Shown here one piece after another: positions 34,659 through 42,859 of a stretch of 64,000 bases of DNA. The position numbers and the translations under genes are program-made. The DNA is taken from positions 121,596-185,595 of the forward strand of contig NZ_QKTX01000011.1 in NCBI RefSeq assembly GCF_003253485.1. The letters are read 5' to 3'. Numbering within the stretch: the stretch's first letter is position 1; every line of letters starts with the position of its first letter. The notes beneath the pieces were generated by a model. The model did not search any database. It was not told where the DNA came from and was given only the letters and a program-made list of their open reading frames with translations. Source of the stretch: Algoriphagus aquaeductus (GTDB taxonomy: Bacteria; Bacteroidota; Bacteroidia; Cytophagales; Cyclobacteriaceae).

Positions 34659-35432
34659 TTAATTTTCCAGGGGAGCTTCCTCTTTCTTCTCTTTCAAGGT
34701 GATGATGATAGCTCCGTTTTTGCCATTTTGTCCAAATTTTTCAATGGCTTTATCATCTTTCAATACTTCGATCGCTTCGATATCGTCGGGGTCTATTTCG
34801 CTGGCATTTGGGATTTTTAGGAAATGATTGTCCTTTTTTATGTAAAAAGCCGGGCTGGCTTCCGATGAAGTCAAACTTTGGACATATACCCTTGAATTGG
34901 CTGTTCCGGATACTCTGCGGGTTTCATTTAATGAAGAAGATTTCGGCGATGCTACGCCTATCCTGTATTGGGGAGTGGACTGGGGAAGGCTTGTGACTGT
35001 GCCTTTTGGTGCATATCCCCAAGAGTTTACCCTTCCCAGTACCTTGGTTTTGTTTAAATCATTGATTTGATTTTCGGTCAATTCATTTTTGATCGCTACT
35101 AAAGTAGAAAGCTGTTTTTTCTTGAGCTGGTTTTCAAGCTGAAGTACTTGATCCATCTGTCGGGAAACAGCAGCAGCATCAGGTTTGGGTTGCTCCAGGA
35201 GTTTTTTGAGCTTTTCCGTAGCGGCATCCAAGTCCCATTTCAGCGTGCTAAAGTCAGCTGCATTGGTACTGTGGATTTTCTTGATTTTTTCGGCCTGGGC
35301 ATCTGTCAGGGAGATTCTGTCCCGATTTTTCATCACCAAGTCGGCGGAGTATAGGTGTTCCTGAAACATGTCCTGAGCCTGAGTCAGGCTGGAAGTCAGG
35401 AAAAAGAGCAGGAAAAGGCTTCGTTTGATCAT
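34659..35432 (-). CDS. periplasmic Spy/CpxP-like protein with TonB-plug-like C-terminus
   Basis: 257 residues with a signal peptide (cut after TQA). Residues about 25-135 form a helical Spy/CpxP-like domain with LTDAQAEKIKKIHS and LTENQINDL (LTxxQ motifs). After a Ser/Thr-rich linker the last 50 residues read DPDDIEAIEVLKDDKAIEKF, GQNGKNGAIIITLKEK. That closely resembles the plug segment of SusC-type receptors (IEVLK...Y/FG..G.NGVIIITTK). It ends the sigma factor operon and could be the envelope-stress sensor that feeds back on the anti-sigma-like protein. Confidence 0.75.
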   Translation of the reverse strand: MIKRSLFLLFFLTSSLTQAQDMFQEHLYSADLVMKNRDRISLTDAQAEKIKKIHSTNAADFSTLKWDLDAATEKLKKLLEQPKPDAAAVSRQMDQVLQLENQLKKKQLSTLVAIKNELTENQINDLNKTKVLGRVNSWGYAPKGTVTSLPQSTPQYRIGVASPKSSSLNETRRVSGTANSRVYVQSLTSSEASPAFYIKKDNHFLKIPNASEIDPDDIEAIEVLKDDKAIEKFGQNGKNGAIIITLKEKKEEAPLEN

Positions 35433-35480
35433 GTTATTTTTTGTTGTATTGTGTCTAATATCTTGAGTCTAAAGTCTAAT

Positions 35481-35801
35481 CTAGTATTCCGCCAAAAGAG
35501 ACTCCGTAGGCGATTTCCAAGTGTCGAGATAGGATTTTTCCTCGATCACGATTTGCTGCTCCTGATTTTCATTTTCCTGAAGGGTAATAATGATTACCTC
35601 ACTGGGAGCTTTGATGGCTTTTTCTTCACTTGTCCAAAGGAAAAACCCCAAAGCCAAGGAAGCGGCAATCCCTACCGGTATCCACCAGGAAAGACTTCGT
35701 TGACGCACCGCCTCTGGAAATTCCGGCGTGGAGATTTCTAGATCTTTTTCCTTTAGGGCTTGGAAAAAGGCGTGTAGTTCGGGGTCTTTATCGATGTTCA
35801 T
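35481..35801 (-). CDS. small membrane protein, likely anti-sigma factor
   Basis: 106 residues from the ATG at 35801 (MNIDKDPELHAFFQALKEKD); a longer frame to 35909 is rejected because the family-like start and the spacing favour 35801. The cytoplasmic N-terminal 50 residues are followed by one helix (SWWIPVGIAASLALGFFLW) and a periplasmic acidic tail. It lies between an ECF sigma gene and a Spy-like gene, the position and topology of an anti-sigma factor. No recognised anti-sigma domain is visible, so this is mostly context. Confidence 0.6.
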   Translation of the reverse strand: MNIDKDPELHAFFQALKEKDLEISTPEFPEAVRQRSLSWWIPVGIAASLALGFFLWTSEEKAIKAPSEVIIITLQENENQEQQIVIEEKSYLDTWKSPTESLLAEY

Positions 35802-35813
35802 TTTTCTCTTTAG

Positions 35814-35834
35814 TTTCCCGCAGATTTTCACAGA
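35814..35834. repeat. 21-nt repeat TTTCCCGCAGATTTTCACAG(A), copy 1
   Basis: Identical to 38530-38550; followed here by more CACAGATTTATACAGATT words. It sits just upstream of the anti-sigma-like ATG. Confidence 0.7.
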
Positions 35835-35914
35835 AAAATCCACAGATTTATACAGATTTTTTTCGGATTGGGAGGTTTTGGACCTTTTCTCCCATTCTGC
35901 TGATTTCAAATTTC

Positions 35915-35947
35915 AAACCTTCGAGGATTTTCAAACCTCAAAGGTTT
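35915..35947. repeat. imperfect palindrome AAACCTTCGAGG/CCTCAAAGGTTT
   Basis: 12-nt arms with one mismatch around a 9-nt loop; overlaps the last codons of the sigma factor gene and could terminate or process the transcript. It resembles the CCCTCCAAGGG family in form. Confidence 0.6.
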
Positions 35948-36422
35948 TTCGGAGTTCAATCCATTCTTTCAGTTTCTTTTTTCCCCGATCATAGTGGGTC
36001 CGAACGGTGCCGATATGCAGTTGGAGGACTTTAGCGGCTTCTTCCAGCGTCATGTCGTGGTAAAAGACCATCAGCAAAACCTCCTGTTGCATTTTGGGCA
36101 GTCGGCGAATCAGGTCTTCATGGCTTTCGGTTTCAGAGGGCTCAGCATCCCAAACCAAATCTTCCTCGATTTCCACAGTGATCCATTTGCCGATCCGTCG
36201 GAGTTCGTCCATCGCGGTAAAGCGAATGACCGAAAACAGCCAAGTCTTGGGATGGGCCTCAGTTTTCATTTTAGCTTGGCCTTCAAGGACTTTCAAGTAC
36301 ACTTGCTGGATCACATCCTTGGACAGTTCTCCATCAAATCCGCAGCACTGTCTGGCCCAAAGAAAGGCCTCGCGGTGATGTTGACGGAGAAAAGTTTCGA
36401 GCTGTGATCGGTTCATGTACAC
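35931..36422 (-). CDS. ECF-type RNA polymerase sigma factor
   Basis: 163 residues (a start at 36416 gives 161). Region 2 reads AFLWARQCCGFDGELSKDVI, QQVYLKVLEGQ and KTWLFSVIRFTAMDELRR. Region 4 is LPKMQQEVLLMVFYHDMTLE followed by EAAKVLQLHIGTVRTHYDRG. It is first in an operon with the anti-sigma-like and Spy-like genes, so it probably controls an envelope or metal stress regulon. Its upstream region carries CATAG palindromes D and E within 340 bases. Confidence 0.92.
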   Translation of the reverse strand: MYMNRSQLETFLRQHHREAFLWARQCCGFDGELSKDVIQQVYLKVLEGQAKMKTEAHPKTWLFSVIRFTAMDELRRIGKWITVEIEEDLVWDAEPSETESHEDLIRRLPKMQQEVLLMVFYHDMTLEEAAKVLQLHIGTVRTHYDRGKKKLKEWIELRKTFEV

Positions 36423-36535
36423 TACTTAATCAGAAATCGTCGGGATTTATATGACAACTGAAATGAAAATTTTTGAAAATGAAGAAAACCCACGTGACAA
36501 GGATTTTGATCGATAGGTCAATTACGCTTTCAAAA

Positions 36536-36604
36536 ACCACATAGGCACATAGAAGGCATAGAAAAAGACCCAAATAACTATGTGAACCTATGTGCCTATG
36601 TGGT
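36536..36604. repeat. CATAG palindromic repeat, copy D
   Basis: Left arm 36536-36565 (ACCACATAGGCACATAGAAG...), right arm 36578-36604 (CTATGTGAACCTATGTGCCT...). No gene is attached. Confidence 0.92.
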
Positions 36605-36696
36605 GAATCCTTTTTAAAAAATTATGAGGTGGTGAAATTGCCTCAACTTTTCCAATCACATGAATGAAGACGGCTATACCAAACAGTTGAATAAAA

Positions 36697-36760
36697 ACCA
36701 CATAGGCACATAGAAAACATAGGGTGAAACATCAAGGAAGAATCTATGTGACTATGAGGT
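36697..36760. repeat. CATAG palindromic repeat, copy E (shortened)
   Basis: Left arm complete (36697-36726); right arm reduced to two CTATG words (36744-36760). It follows copy D after 92 bases that contain no gene. Confidence 0.85.
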
Positions 36761-36853
36761 GAATTTTCATTTACGTTAAACCCTTAAGCTTTTTAATATT
36801 GTTGAAAAGATGGGGTAATCTTACAACCTTGGCACTTTAAATCCGAGTCATAG

Positions 36854-36886
36854 AACCCTCCAAGGGTTTCGAACCCTTGGAGGGTT
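36854..36886. repeat. palindrome AACCCTCCAAGGGTT/AACCCTTGGAGGGTT upstream of xerD
   Basis: 15-nt perfect arms around TCG, ending 14 bases before the xerD ATG. The same palindrome core is found inside the methyltransferase gene at 43646-43676. In this position it would form a hairpin in the xerD leader. Confidence 0.9.
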
Positions 36887-36900
36887 GTTTACAAAAAACC

Positions 36901-37797
36901 ATGTGGTCTACGCTAATTCGACAATTCCGTCATTACCTTAAGCTGGAGCGCTCGCTGAGTGAAAATTCCATCGAAGCCTACTCGCTCGATGTGCAGAAGT
37001 TGGCGGATTTTGCAGAAAAGGAGTTTCCCCAAAAAAGCCTCCTCGAACTCGAACTGGAGCATCTCCGACGCTTTGTGAATACCTTGGCTTCCTTGGAAAT
37101 TTCGGTTTACACCCAAGCACGGATTATCTCCGGGATCAAAGCGTTCTACCGCTTTCTGATGTATGAGGACCGAATCAAGGAAGATCCTGCGCAGCTCTTA
37201 GAAGCACCCAAACTGGGTCGAAAACTCCCCGATACATTGAGCTATCCCGAGATTGAGCAGTTGCTGGAAGCCATTCCGCTGGGCGAACCCGAAGGTCACC
37301 GCAACCGAGCCATCCTGGAAATGCTGTACAGTTCCGGTTTACGTGTGAGTGAGCTGGTTGAGCTGAAGAAAAGCCAGGTTTTTACGGAAATAGGCTTCCT
37401 GAAAGTGGTAGGAAAGGGAAATAAAGAACGTCTCGTGCCAATCGGCAAGGATGCTTTGCGCTACCTGAAAATCTACCAAGAGCTGGTTCGAGTCCATCAG
37501 ACTCCGGCAAAAGGACATGAAGAATATGTCTTTCTCAACCGTCGGGGTCAAAAACTCACCCGGGTGATGATTTTTCTAATCATCAAAAAGACCGCTGAGC
37601 AGGCGGGGATCAAAAAGAACATCAGCCCGCATACTTTCCGCCATTCCTTTGCCACGCACCTGATCGAAGGTGGGGCAGACTTGCGTGCCGTGCAGGAAAT
37701 GCTCGGTCACGAGAGCATCACGACCACGGAGATTTATACTCATCTGGATCGGGATTACCTCAGGCAGGTGTTGTCGGAATTTCATCCGAGGAAGTGA
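36901..37797 (+). CDS. xerD: site-specific tyrosine recombinase XerD
   Basis: 298 residues from the ATG at 36901; an ATG at 36877 lies in the palindrome and is rejected. SAM-like N-terminal domain (FRHYLKLERSLSENSIEAY), then catalytic residues Arg in SSGLRVSEL (about 148), Lys in GKGNKERLVP, HxxR in HTFRHSFATH, His in LGHESITTTEIYTH and Tyr at about 278. It resolves chromosome dimers at dif with XerC and FtsK. Sequence and length are those of the housekeeping enzyme, not a phage or island integrase. Confidence 0.93.
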   Translation: MWSTLIRQFRHYLKLERSLSENSIEAYSLDVQKLADFAEKEFPQKSLLELELEHLRRFVNTLASLEISVYTQARIISGIKAFYRFLMYEDRIKEDPAQLLEAPKLGRKLPDTLSYPEIEQLLEAIPLGEPEGHRNRAILEMLYSSGLRVSELVELKKSQVFTEIGFLKVVGKGNKERLVPIGKDALRYLKIYQELVRVHQTPAKGHEEYVFLNRRGQKLTRVMIFLIIKKTAEQAGIKKNISPHTFRHSFATHLIEGGADLRAVQEMLGHESITTTEIYTHLDRDYLRQVLSEFHPRK

Positions 37798-37811
37798 TGT
37801 TTTTTCGGGTT

Positions 37812-38489
37812 TTAGATGTGTTTTATAATATCACAACCCAAAATCAAATTCGGATCCGGGCAATTCTCTTTAAAAAACTCCAAATCCTTTTCTGCCGCCA
37901 CGCCGGGATAATCGCCCCAATTTCCGCCCAAATCCCACATCAGCTGAAAGTGGAGGTGCGGTGGCCAGTCGCCGTTTTCAGGGAAAGGACCTACATGGCA
38001 AAGTAAATCTCCTGCCTGAATTTCCTGTCCGACTTGTAGCTTTTCCAAGTCCTTGCGGAAAAGATGTCCGTATAGAGAAAAGAGGGTTTTCTCTTCTAGT
38101 TCATGCTCCAAAATGATCGTCGGACCGTAGTTGCCAAAGCCGGCATTGTCCTGAAAGCTGTGGACTTTTCCAGCCAAAGGTGCAAAAATTGGTGCTCCCG
38201 CATTTGTCCAGATGTCGATTCCCAAATGGATATTTCGAAAATCTGCTGACGCCGTGGCAAAAACTTCACTTCGGCGGTAAATGGCTCTTCTTTCCAAATA
38301 GCCACCGATACCATATTTTTTGCCAGCGTTTTTCAGCTGAGCAAAAACAAATCGTTCGAACTCCTCGGTATCGCTTAAATTGACCGCATCCAAGGCTTTA
38401 TTGGCAGCTGTAAAGTCAAGAGAAAGCGCATTTTCAAGGGTTAATTTCTCGCCCATTACCGGTGCGAAATTCAAGGTATTCCAATTCAT
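37812..38489 (-). CDS. M23-family (LytM) peptidase-like protein without signal peptide
   Basis: 225 residues. The metal-binding residues are seen in HLGIDIWTNAGAPIFAP and PPHLHFQLM, with the intermediate YGHLF, so the LytM core is complete. Unlike normal cell-wall endopeptidases it begins MNWNTLNFAPVMGEKLTLEN with no signal peptide or membrane helix. It may act in the cytoplasm on a muropeptide, or reach the envelope by another route. It is convergent with xerD, 14 bases apart. Confidence 0.85.
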   Translation of the reverse strand: MNWNTLNFAPVMGEKLTLENALSLDFTAANKALDAVNLSDTEEFERFVFAQLKNAGKKYGIGGYLERRAIYRRSEVFATASADFRNIHLGIDIWTNAGAPIFAPLAGKVHSFQDNAGFGNYGPTIILEHELEEKTLFSLYGHLFRKDLEKLQVGQEIQAGDLLCHVGPFPENGDWPPHLHFQLMWDLGGNWGDYPGVAAEKDLEFFKENCPDPNLILGCDIIKHI

Positions 38490-38529
38490 TGGGTGAAAAT
38501 AGGGATTTCGATTTCCTTGAGTTAAATTA

Positions 38530-38550
38530 TTTCCCGCAGATTTTCACAGA
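38530..38550. repeat. 21-nt repeat TTTCCCGCAGATTTTCACAG(A), copy 2
   Basis: Identical to 35814-35834; located in the 270-base gap before carB. Confidence 0.7.
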
Positions 38551-38579
38551 TCTTCCATTCCCGCTCATCAGTCATCGGA

Positions 38580-38623
38580 CACCCGACATCGGACAACCAT
38601 TCTTCGGTCACCCGACATCGGAC
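38580..38623. repeat. two direct copies of CACCCGACATCGGAC
   Basis: 15-nt copies at 38580-38594 and 38609-38623, with further TCGGAC/TCGGTC words between them. Similar GGTCGGAAGACCGATGACCG words occur at about 48021-48045. The rest of the 38490-38758 gap holds only the 21-nt repeat and the carB promoter. Confidence 0.6.
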
Positions 38624-38705
38624 TAAACTTCCTGATTTCCAGGCCTCCTTTCTCCCCATCCTCCAAACTTCCCGCCTTTTCCCTTCCCCCTTCGGATAAT
38701 TTTTC

Positions 38706-38713
38706 TAATTTTG
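38706..38713 (+). promoter_or_regulatory. -7 element for carB
   Basis: Exact TAATTTTG, 45 nt before the carB ATG; the -33 position has no clear TTG. Confidence 0.4.
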
Positions 38714-38758
38714 CCCCAATTTGGACTTAAGTGAAATTTTCCTCAACCCTCCTCTCTA

Positions 38759-41578
38759 ATGCCTAAAGACAGTAGCATCAAGCACGTCCTCCTCATCGGT
38801 TCAGGTCCCATCGTCATCGGTCAAGCTTGCGAATTTGACTATTCCGGCTCCCAGGCTTCCAGATCGCTCCGCGAAGAAGGGATCAAAGTCACCCTGATCA
38901 ATTCCAATCCGGCCACGATCATGACTGACCCGGTAACCGCTGACCACGTGTATCTGCTTCCACTGGAAAAGAAATCCATCCGTAAAATTCTGACAGAGCA
39001 TCCCGATATCGATGCTGTACTCCCTACCATGGGAGGGCAGACTGCCCTCAACCTTGCCATTGACTGCGAAAAAGCAGGTATTTGGAAAAATTACGGAGTT
39101 CGCATGATCGGAGTCGATATCGACGCCATCGATACTGCCGAAAACCGTGAGAAATTCAAGGCTTTGATGGAAGAAATCGGGGTGGACGTCTGCAAAGGAG
39201 CCACGGCTACTTCCATGTTGCAGGGAAAAGAAATCGCACAGGAAATCGGATTCCCTTTGATTATCAGAGCATCCTACACTCTTGGTGGTGCAGGAGGTGC
39301 CTTTGTCGAAAAGGCCGAAGATTTCGAAAAATACCTCTCTGCTGGACTTCAAGCCTCTCCGGTCCACGAAGTGCTGATCGAGCAAAGCATCCTCGGATGG
39401 AAAGAATACGAGCTCGAGGTGATGCGAGATAACATCGGCAATATGATCGTGATCTGCTCCATCGAAAATTTTGACCCCATGGGCGTGCATACCGGCGACT
39501 CGATCACCGTTGCACCTGCCATGACCCTACCGGATACGGTCTATCAGCGCATGAGAAACTATGCGATCACGATGATGAACAGCATCGGGAATTTCGCAGG
39601 GGGCTGTAACGTACAGTTTGCCGTCAGCCCGGACAATCAGACCATCATCGGCATCGAGATCAACCCACGCGTTTCCCGATCTTCGGCATTGGCTTCCAAA
39701 GCAACCGGCTATCCGATCGCCAAAGTGGCTGCCAAGCTGGCGGTAGGGTATAACTTGGACGAACTGTCCAACTCGATTACCGGAACTACTTCGGCTTACT
39801 TTGAGCCATCTATTGATTACGTAATCGTAAAAATACCTCGCTGGAACTTTGACAAGTTCAAAGGTTCGGACCGTCGATTGGGACTATCCATGAAAGCGGT
39901 AGGGGAAGTAATGGGCATCGGTCGCAATTTCCAGGAAGCCCTTCAAAAGGCCTGTCAATCGCTCGAAATCAAGCGAAATGGCTTGGGCGCTGATGGAAAA
40001 GAACTCAAAGATCAAGCGCAGATTCTTTACTCCTTGGCTAATCCTAGCTGGAACCGATTGTTCCACGTCTATGATGCCTTCAAACTCGGCATTTCCTTCC
40101 GTACGATCCAAGATCTCACTAAAATCGACAAATGGTTCCTCAAGCAAATCGAGGAATTGATCCACTTGGAAGCTGAGATTGAGAAATATAAAATTGACAC
40201 CATTCCATTCGAATTGATGGATTTGGCGAAGAAAAAAGGCTACGCTGACCGTCAGATCGCGCATTTGTTGGATTGCTTGGAAAGCGATGTATTCAACAAG
40301 CGCTACCACGAAATGGGCATCAAGCGGGTGTACAAACTTGTCGATACCTGTGCAGCGGAATTTGAAGCGAGAACACCCTATTACTACTCGTCTTTTGGTG
40401 AGGAAAACGAGTCCATCAGATCAGAGAAAAAGAAAGTGGTAGTCTTGGGCTCAGGACCAAACCGTGTAGGGCAGGGGATCGAGTTTGACTACTCCTGTGT
40501 ACATGGCGTTTTGGCTGCGAAAGAGTGTGGCTACGAGACCATCATGATCAACTGTAACCCGGAGACGGTTTCCACAGACCCGGATGTGGCAGATAAGCTC
40601 TACTTCGAGCCGGTGTTCTGGGAGCACATTTACGAGATCATTTTGCACGAAAATCCGGTTGGCGTCATCGTGCAGCTGGGAGGTCAGACGGCTTTGAAAT
40701 TGGCTGAAAAACTTTCCAAATACGGCATCAAAATCATCGGAACGAGCTTTGAAGCGCTTGATTTGGCCGAAGACAGAGGTTTGTTCTCCACACTTTTGAA
40801 AGAAAACAACGTGCCTTATCCAGAATTTGGCACCATTCACAATACCGACGAAGCCCTTGAGCTTTGCAAAACCATTGGGTTCCCACTGCTTGTTCGTCCA
40901 AGCTACGTTTTGGGTGGTCAGGGCATGAAAATCGTGATCAACGAAAAGGAACTCGAAGAGCACGTGGTGAATGTGCTTCGTGACATTCCTAATAATGAGA
41001 TTCTTCTCGATCACTTCTTGGAAGGCGCAATCGAAGCAGAAGCAGATGCGATTTGTGACGGGGAAAATGTCTACATCATCGGTATCATGCAGCACATCGA
41101 GCCGGCAGGTATCCACTCCGGAGACTCCTATGCGGTACTTCCTCCTTACAACTTGGGAGATTTGGTGATTCGTCAGATTGAAACCTATACGCACAGAATT
41201 GCTTTGGCACTCAAAACGGTCGGGCTGATCAATATCCAGTTTGCGATCAAAAATGACAAAGTCTATGTGATCGAAGCGAATCCAAGAGCTTCCCGTACGG
41301 TGCCGTTTATCTGCAAGGCCTATCAGGAACCTTATGTGAATTATGCCGTAAAGGTGATGTTGGGAGAGAAGAAAGTCACCGACTTTGAATTCAAACCGGT
41401 GAAGAAGGGGTATGCCATCAAGGAACCTGTGTTCTCCTTCCACAAATTCCCGAATGTCAACAAAGAACTGGGGCCTGAAATGAAATCCACCGGTGAAGCG
41501 ATTTACTTTATCGATGACCTGATGGATGACTATTTCTTGAAAATCTACTCAGAAAGAAACATCTATCTGAGCAGATAA
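38759..41578 (+). CDS. carB: carbamoyl-phosphate synthase large subunit
   Basis: 939 residues, the short form usual in Bacteroidota (no large C-terminal allosteric extension beyond SERNIYLSR). Two homologous ATP-grasp halves are clear: HVLLIGSGPIVIGQACEFDY at the start and VVVLGSGPNRVGQGIEFDY in the middle, with TMGGQTALN and QLGGQTALK. It makes carbamoyl phosphate for pyrimidines and arginine together with CarA, encoded elsewhere. A small DUF4834-like gene follows 23 bases later. Confidence 0.97.
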   Translation: MPKDSSIKHVLLIGSGPIVIGQACEFDYSGSQASRSLREEGIKVTLINSNPATIMTDPVTADHVYLLPLEKKSIRKILTEHPDIDAVLPTMGGQTALNLAIDCEKAGIWKNYGVRMIGVDIDAIDTAENREKFKALMEEIGVDVCKGATATSMLQGKEIAQEIGFPLIIRASYTLGGAGGAFVEKAEDFEKYLSAGLQASPVHEVLIEQSILGWKEYELEVMRDNIGNMIVICSIENFDPMGVHTGDSITVAPAMTLPDTVYQRMRNYAITMMNSIGNFAGGCNVQFAVSPDNQTIIGIEINPRVSRSSALASKATGYPIAKVAAKLAVGYNLDELSNSITGTTSAYFEPSIDYVIVKIPRWNFDKFKGSDRRLGLSMKAVGEVMGIGRNFQEALQKACQSLEIKRNGLGADGKELKDQAQILYSLANPSWNRLFHVYDAFKLGISFRTIQDLTKIDKWFLKQIEELIHLEAEIEKYKIDTIPFELMDLAKKKGYADRQIAHLLDCLESDVFNKRYHEMGIKRVYKLVDTCAAEFEARTPYYYSSFGEENESIRSEKKKVVVLGSGPNRVGQGIEFDYSCVHGVLAAKECGYETIMINCNPETVSTDPDVADKLYFEPVFWEHIYEIILHENPVGVIVQLGGQTALKLAEKLSKYGIKIIGTSFEALDLAEDRGLFSTLLKENNVPYPEFGTIHNTDEALELCKTIGFPLLVRPSYVLGGQGMKIVINEKELEEHVVNVLRDIPNNEILLDHFLEGAIEAEADAICDGENVYIIGIMQHIEPAGIHSGDSYAVLPPYNLGDLVIRQIETYTHRIALALKTVGLINIQFAIKNDKVYVIEANPRASRTVPFICKAYQEPYVNYAVKVMLGEKKVTDFEFKPVKKGYAIKEPVFSFHKFPNVNKELGPEMKSTGEAIYFIDDLMDDYFLKIYSERNIYLSR

Positions 41579-41601
41579 TCCAGTCTAAAAAATAATCTGT
41601 T

Positions 41602-41859
41602 TTGGTAAAATTTCTCATCATATTACTCGGAGTGGGTTGGCTATTGGGCCAACTCATCCGCTATTTTCTTCGATCCAAGCTTGCTCAATTGGCCAAGCAA
41701 GTCAATGAAGCCGCTAGAGAACAACAGCGAGCTCAGCAACATGCCTCTAGGCCAAAGGATTCGGTCGTTGTAGATTATATTCCTAAGGAAGAGCTCGAAA
41801 AGCGAAAAAAAGATATTGAGGGCGGCGAGTACGTGGACTATGAAGAAGTAAAGGAGTAA
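41602..41859 (+). CDS. DUF4834-like small membrane protein
   Basis: 85 residues with an N-terminal helix (LIILLGVGWLLGQLIRYFL), a Gln/Ala-rich stretch and a C-terminus KDSVVVDYIPKEELEKRKKD plus GGEYVDYEEVKE, which matches DUF4834. The start is TTG at 41602: an in-frame stop at 41593 leaves no ATG upstream. It is probably cotranscribed with carB and is followed by a terminator. Function unknown. Confidence 0.8.
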   Translation: MVKFLIILLGVGWLLGQLIRYFLRSKLAQLAKQVNEAAREQQRAQQHASRPKDSVVVDYIPKEELEKRKKDIEGGEYVDYEEVKE

Positions 41860-41882
41860 TTGTTAAAAACCATAAAATTGGA

Positions 41883-41911
41883 AAGGTCTGTGTCCGCACA
41901 GACTTTTTTTT
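41883..41911 (+). terminator. terminator after the carB operon
   Basis: GTCTGTG-TCCG-CACAGAC followed by seven Ts. Confidence 0.9.
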
Positions 41912-41986
41912 ATGAATCAAGGTTTTCAGCTTTTTAATTTTATCCTTCTGAATATCTACTTCTGCAAACTAGAACGGGTAAACTGC

Positions 41987-42178
41987 TCACTGTCCATTGG
42001 CTTTTTTCTCCTTCATTTTTCTTAAAAAATAGTCGGGTGTTCGGGTTACGATTTTCCCATTGATTTGGGTTACAATCTTCTGGCCGAGTCGCTTTTTCAT
42101 TTTCAGAAAGTCTTCTTCCGAGTTCAAAACAGCAGTTTTGATTTTCTCTGCAAGTGTATCAATTTCTTCTTCCCTCAT
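41987..42178 (-). CDS. small protein coupled to the zeta-toxin-like gene
   Basis: 63 residues, highly charged (MREEEIDTLAEKIKTAVLNS, then DFLKMKKRLGQKIVTQINGK and a basic end). Its ATG overlaps the stop of the zeta-like gene by 4 bases, so translation is coupled. It has no recognisable epsilon-antitoxin similarity. It could be a non-canonical antitoxin, or simply a partner of the kinase. Confidence 0.65.
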   Translation of the reverse strand: MREEEIDTLAEKIKTAVLNSEEDFLKMKKRLGQKIVTQINGKIVTRTPDYFLRKMKEKKANGQ

Positions 42179-42753
42179 TTTCCAAATGACTTTAGAAAGT
42201 TAAACTTTTCTGAATTGGCGACTTTTACTCTAAATTTCTTCTCGGCGATAAGTTCTGGGGCTGTCTTTGAATTATCGAATATGGCTAAATAATCAACTTC
42301 GTTGAAAAAAAGTTTGAAAAGGTTTTCAATCCCTCTTTGGTATCTTCTTCGTACCACACTTTCAGGAATGTGATGACCACCCTCTGCAACTCTCTTTTTG
42401 ACCCGCTCGATGGCCAACTCAGGAGATTCCAGCCAGAAAAATACCAAGGAGACAAAATAGCCTGCCTGTTTTGCTTTTCGGATAAAACTCAAGTAAGACT
42501 TGGTAGCCAACGTAGTTTCAAAGGCAAAATCTTCTTCTTTCTCTATCAGCTCATGGATCCGTGAAAGCATAATTCGACCAGCCTCTAACGCAACAGTCTC
42601 AGGCTGAAAAGGAGAAAGTCCTCTTGCTATTTCATCAGCATTGACAAATTCCTTGCAGTCCAAAAGCTCAGGAAGCATCCGAAAGGAAGCAGTGGTTTTG
42701 CCAGCGCCATTACAGCCTGCGATAATAAAAAGTCTCCTTTGCCCCATCCTCAA
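42175..42753 (-). CDS. zeta-toxin-family ATPase/kinase
   Basis: 192 residues: Walker A in FIIAGCNGAGKTTASFRM at about 9-26, FVNADEIARGLSP (substrate side, Asp) and FAFETTLATKSY (zeta-type), then a LID-like RVKKRVAEGGHHIPESVVRR. Zeta toxins phosphorylate UDP-N-acetyl sugars, but single-domain relatives of this kind are often called zeta toxin without evidence of toxicity. It precedes a 63-residue partner in the same operon, the reverse of the epsilon-zeta order. Confidence 0.82.
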   Translation of the reverse strand: MRMGQRRLFIIAGCNGAGKTTASFRMLPELLDCKEFVNADEIARGLSPFQPETVALEAGRIMLSRIHELIEKEEDFAFETTLATKSYLSFIRKAKQAGYFVSLVFFWLESPELAIERVKKRVAEGGHHIPESVVRRRYQRGIENLFKLFFNEVDYLAIFDNSKTAPELIAEKKFRVKVANSEKFNFLKSFGK

Positions 42754-42859
42754 ATTTGGTGAAAAATCACAGGTAAGCCAAGCTTTGCAGGATACCGAAA
42801 GGTCTTGTGTCTAAGGTCTTTTCTCTTGCTTCTGATTTATTCGACGCACTTTTAAATTC

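Noticed and set aside
30111..36760. Repeats taken together as a CRISPR array
   Set aside because: Copies are long hairpins, irregularly spaced, with a gene inside and no uniform spacers or cas genes.
36901..37797. xerD as the integrase of a local island
   Set aside because: Length and motifs are those of the housekeeping XerD; no att-like repeats around it.
38580..38623. Two 15-nt direct repeats as a mini-CRISPR
   Set aside because: Only two units with degenerate words between them; looks like simple repeat decay.
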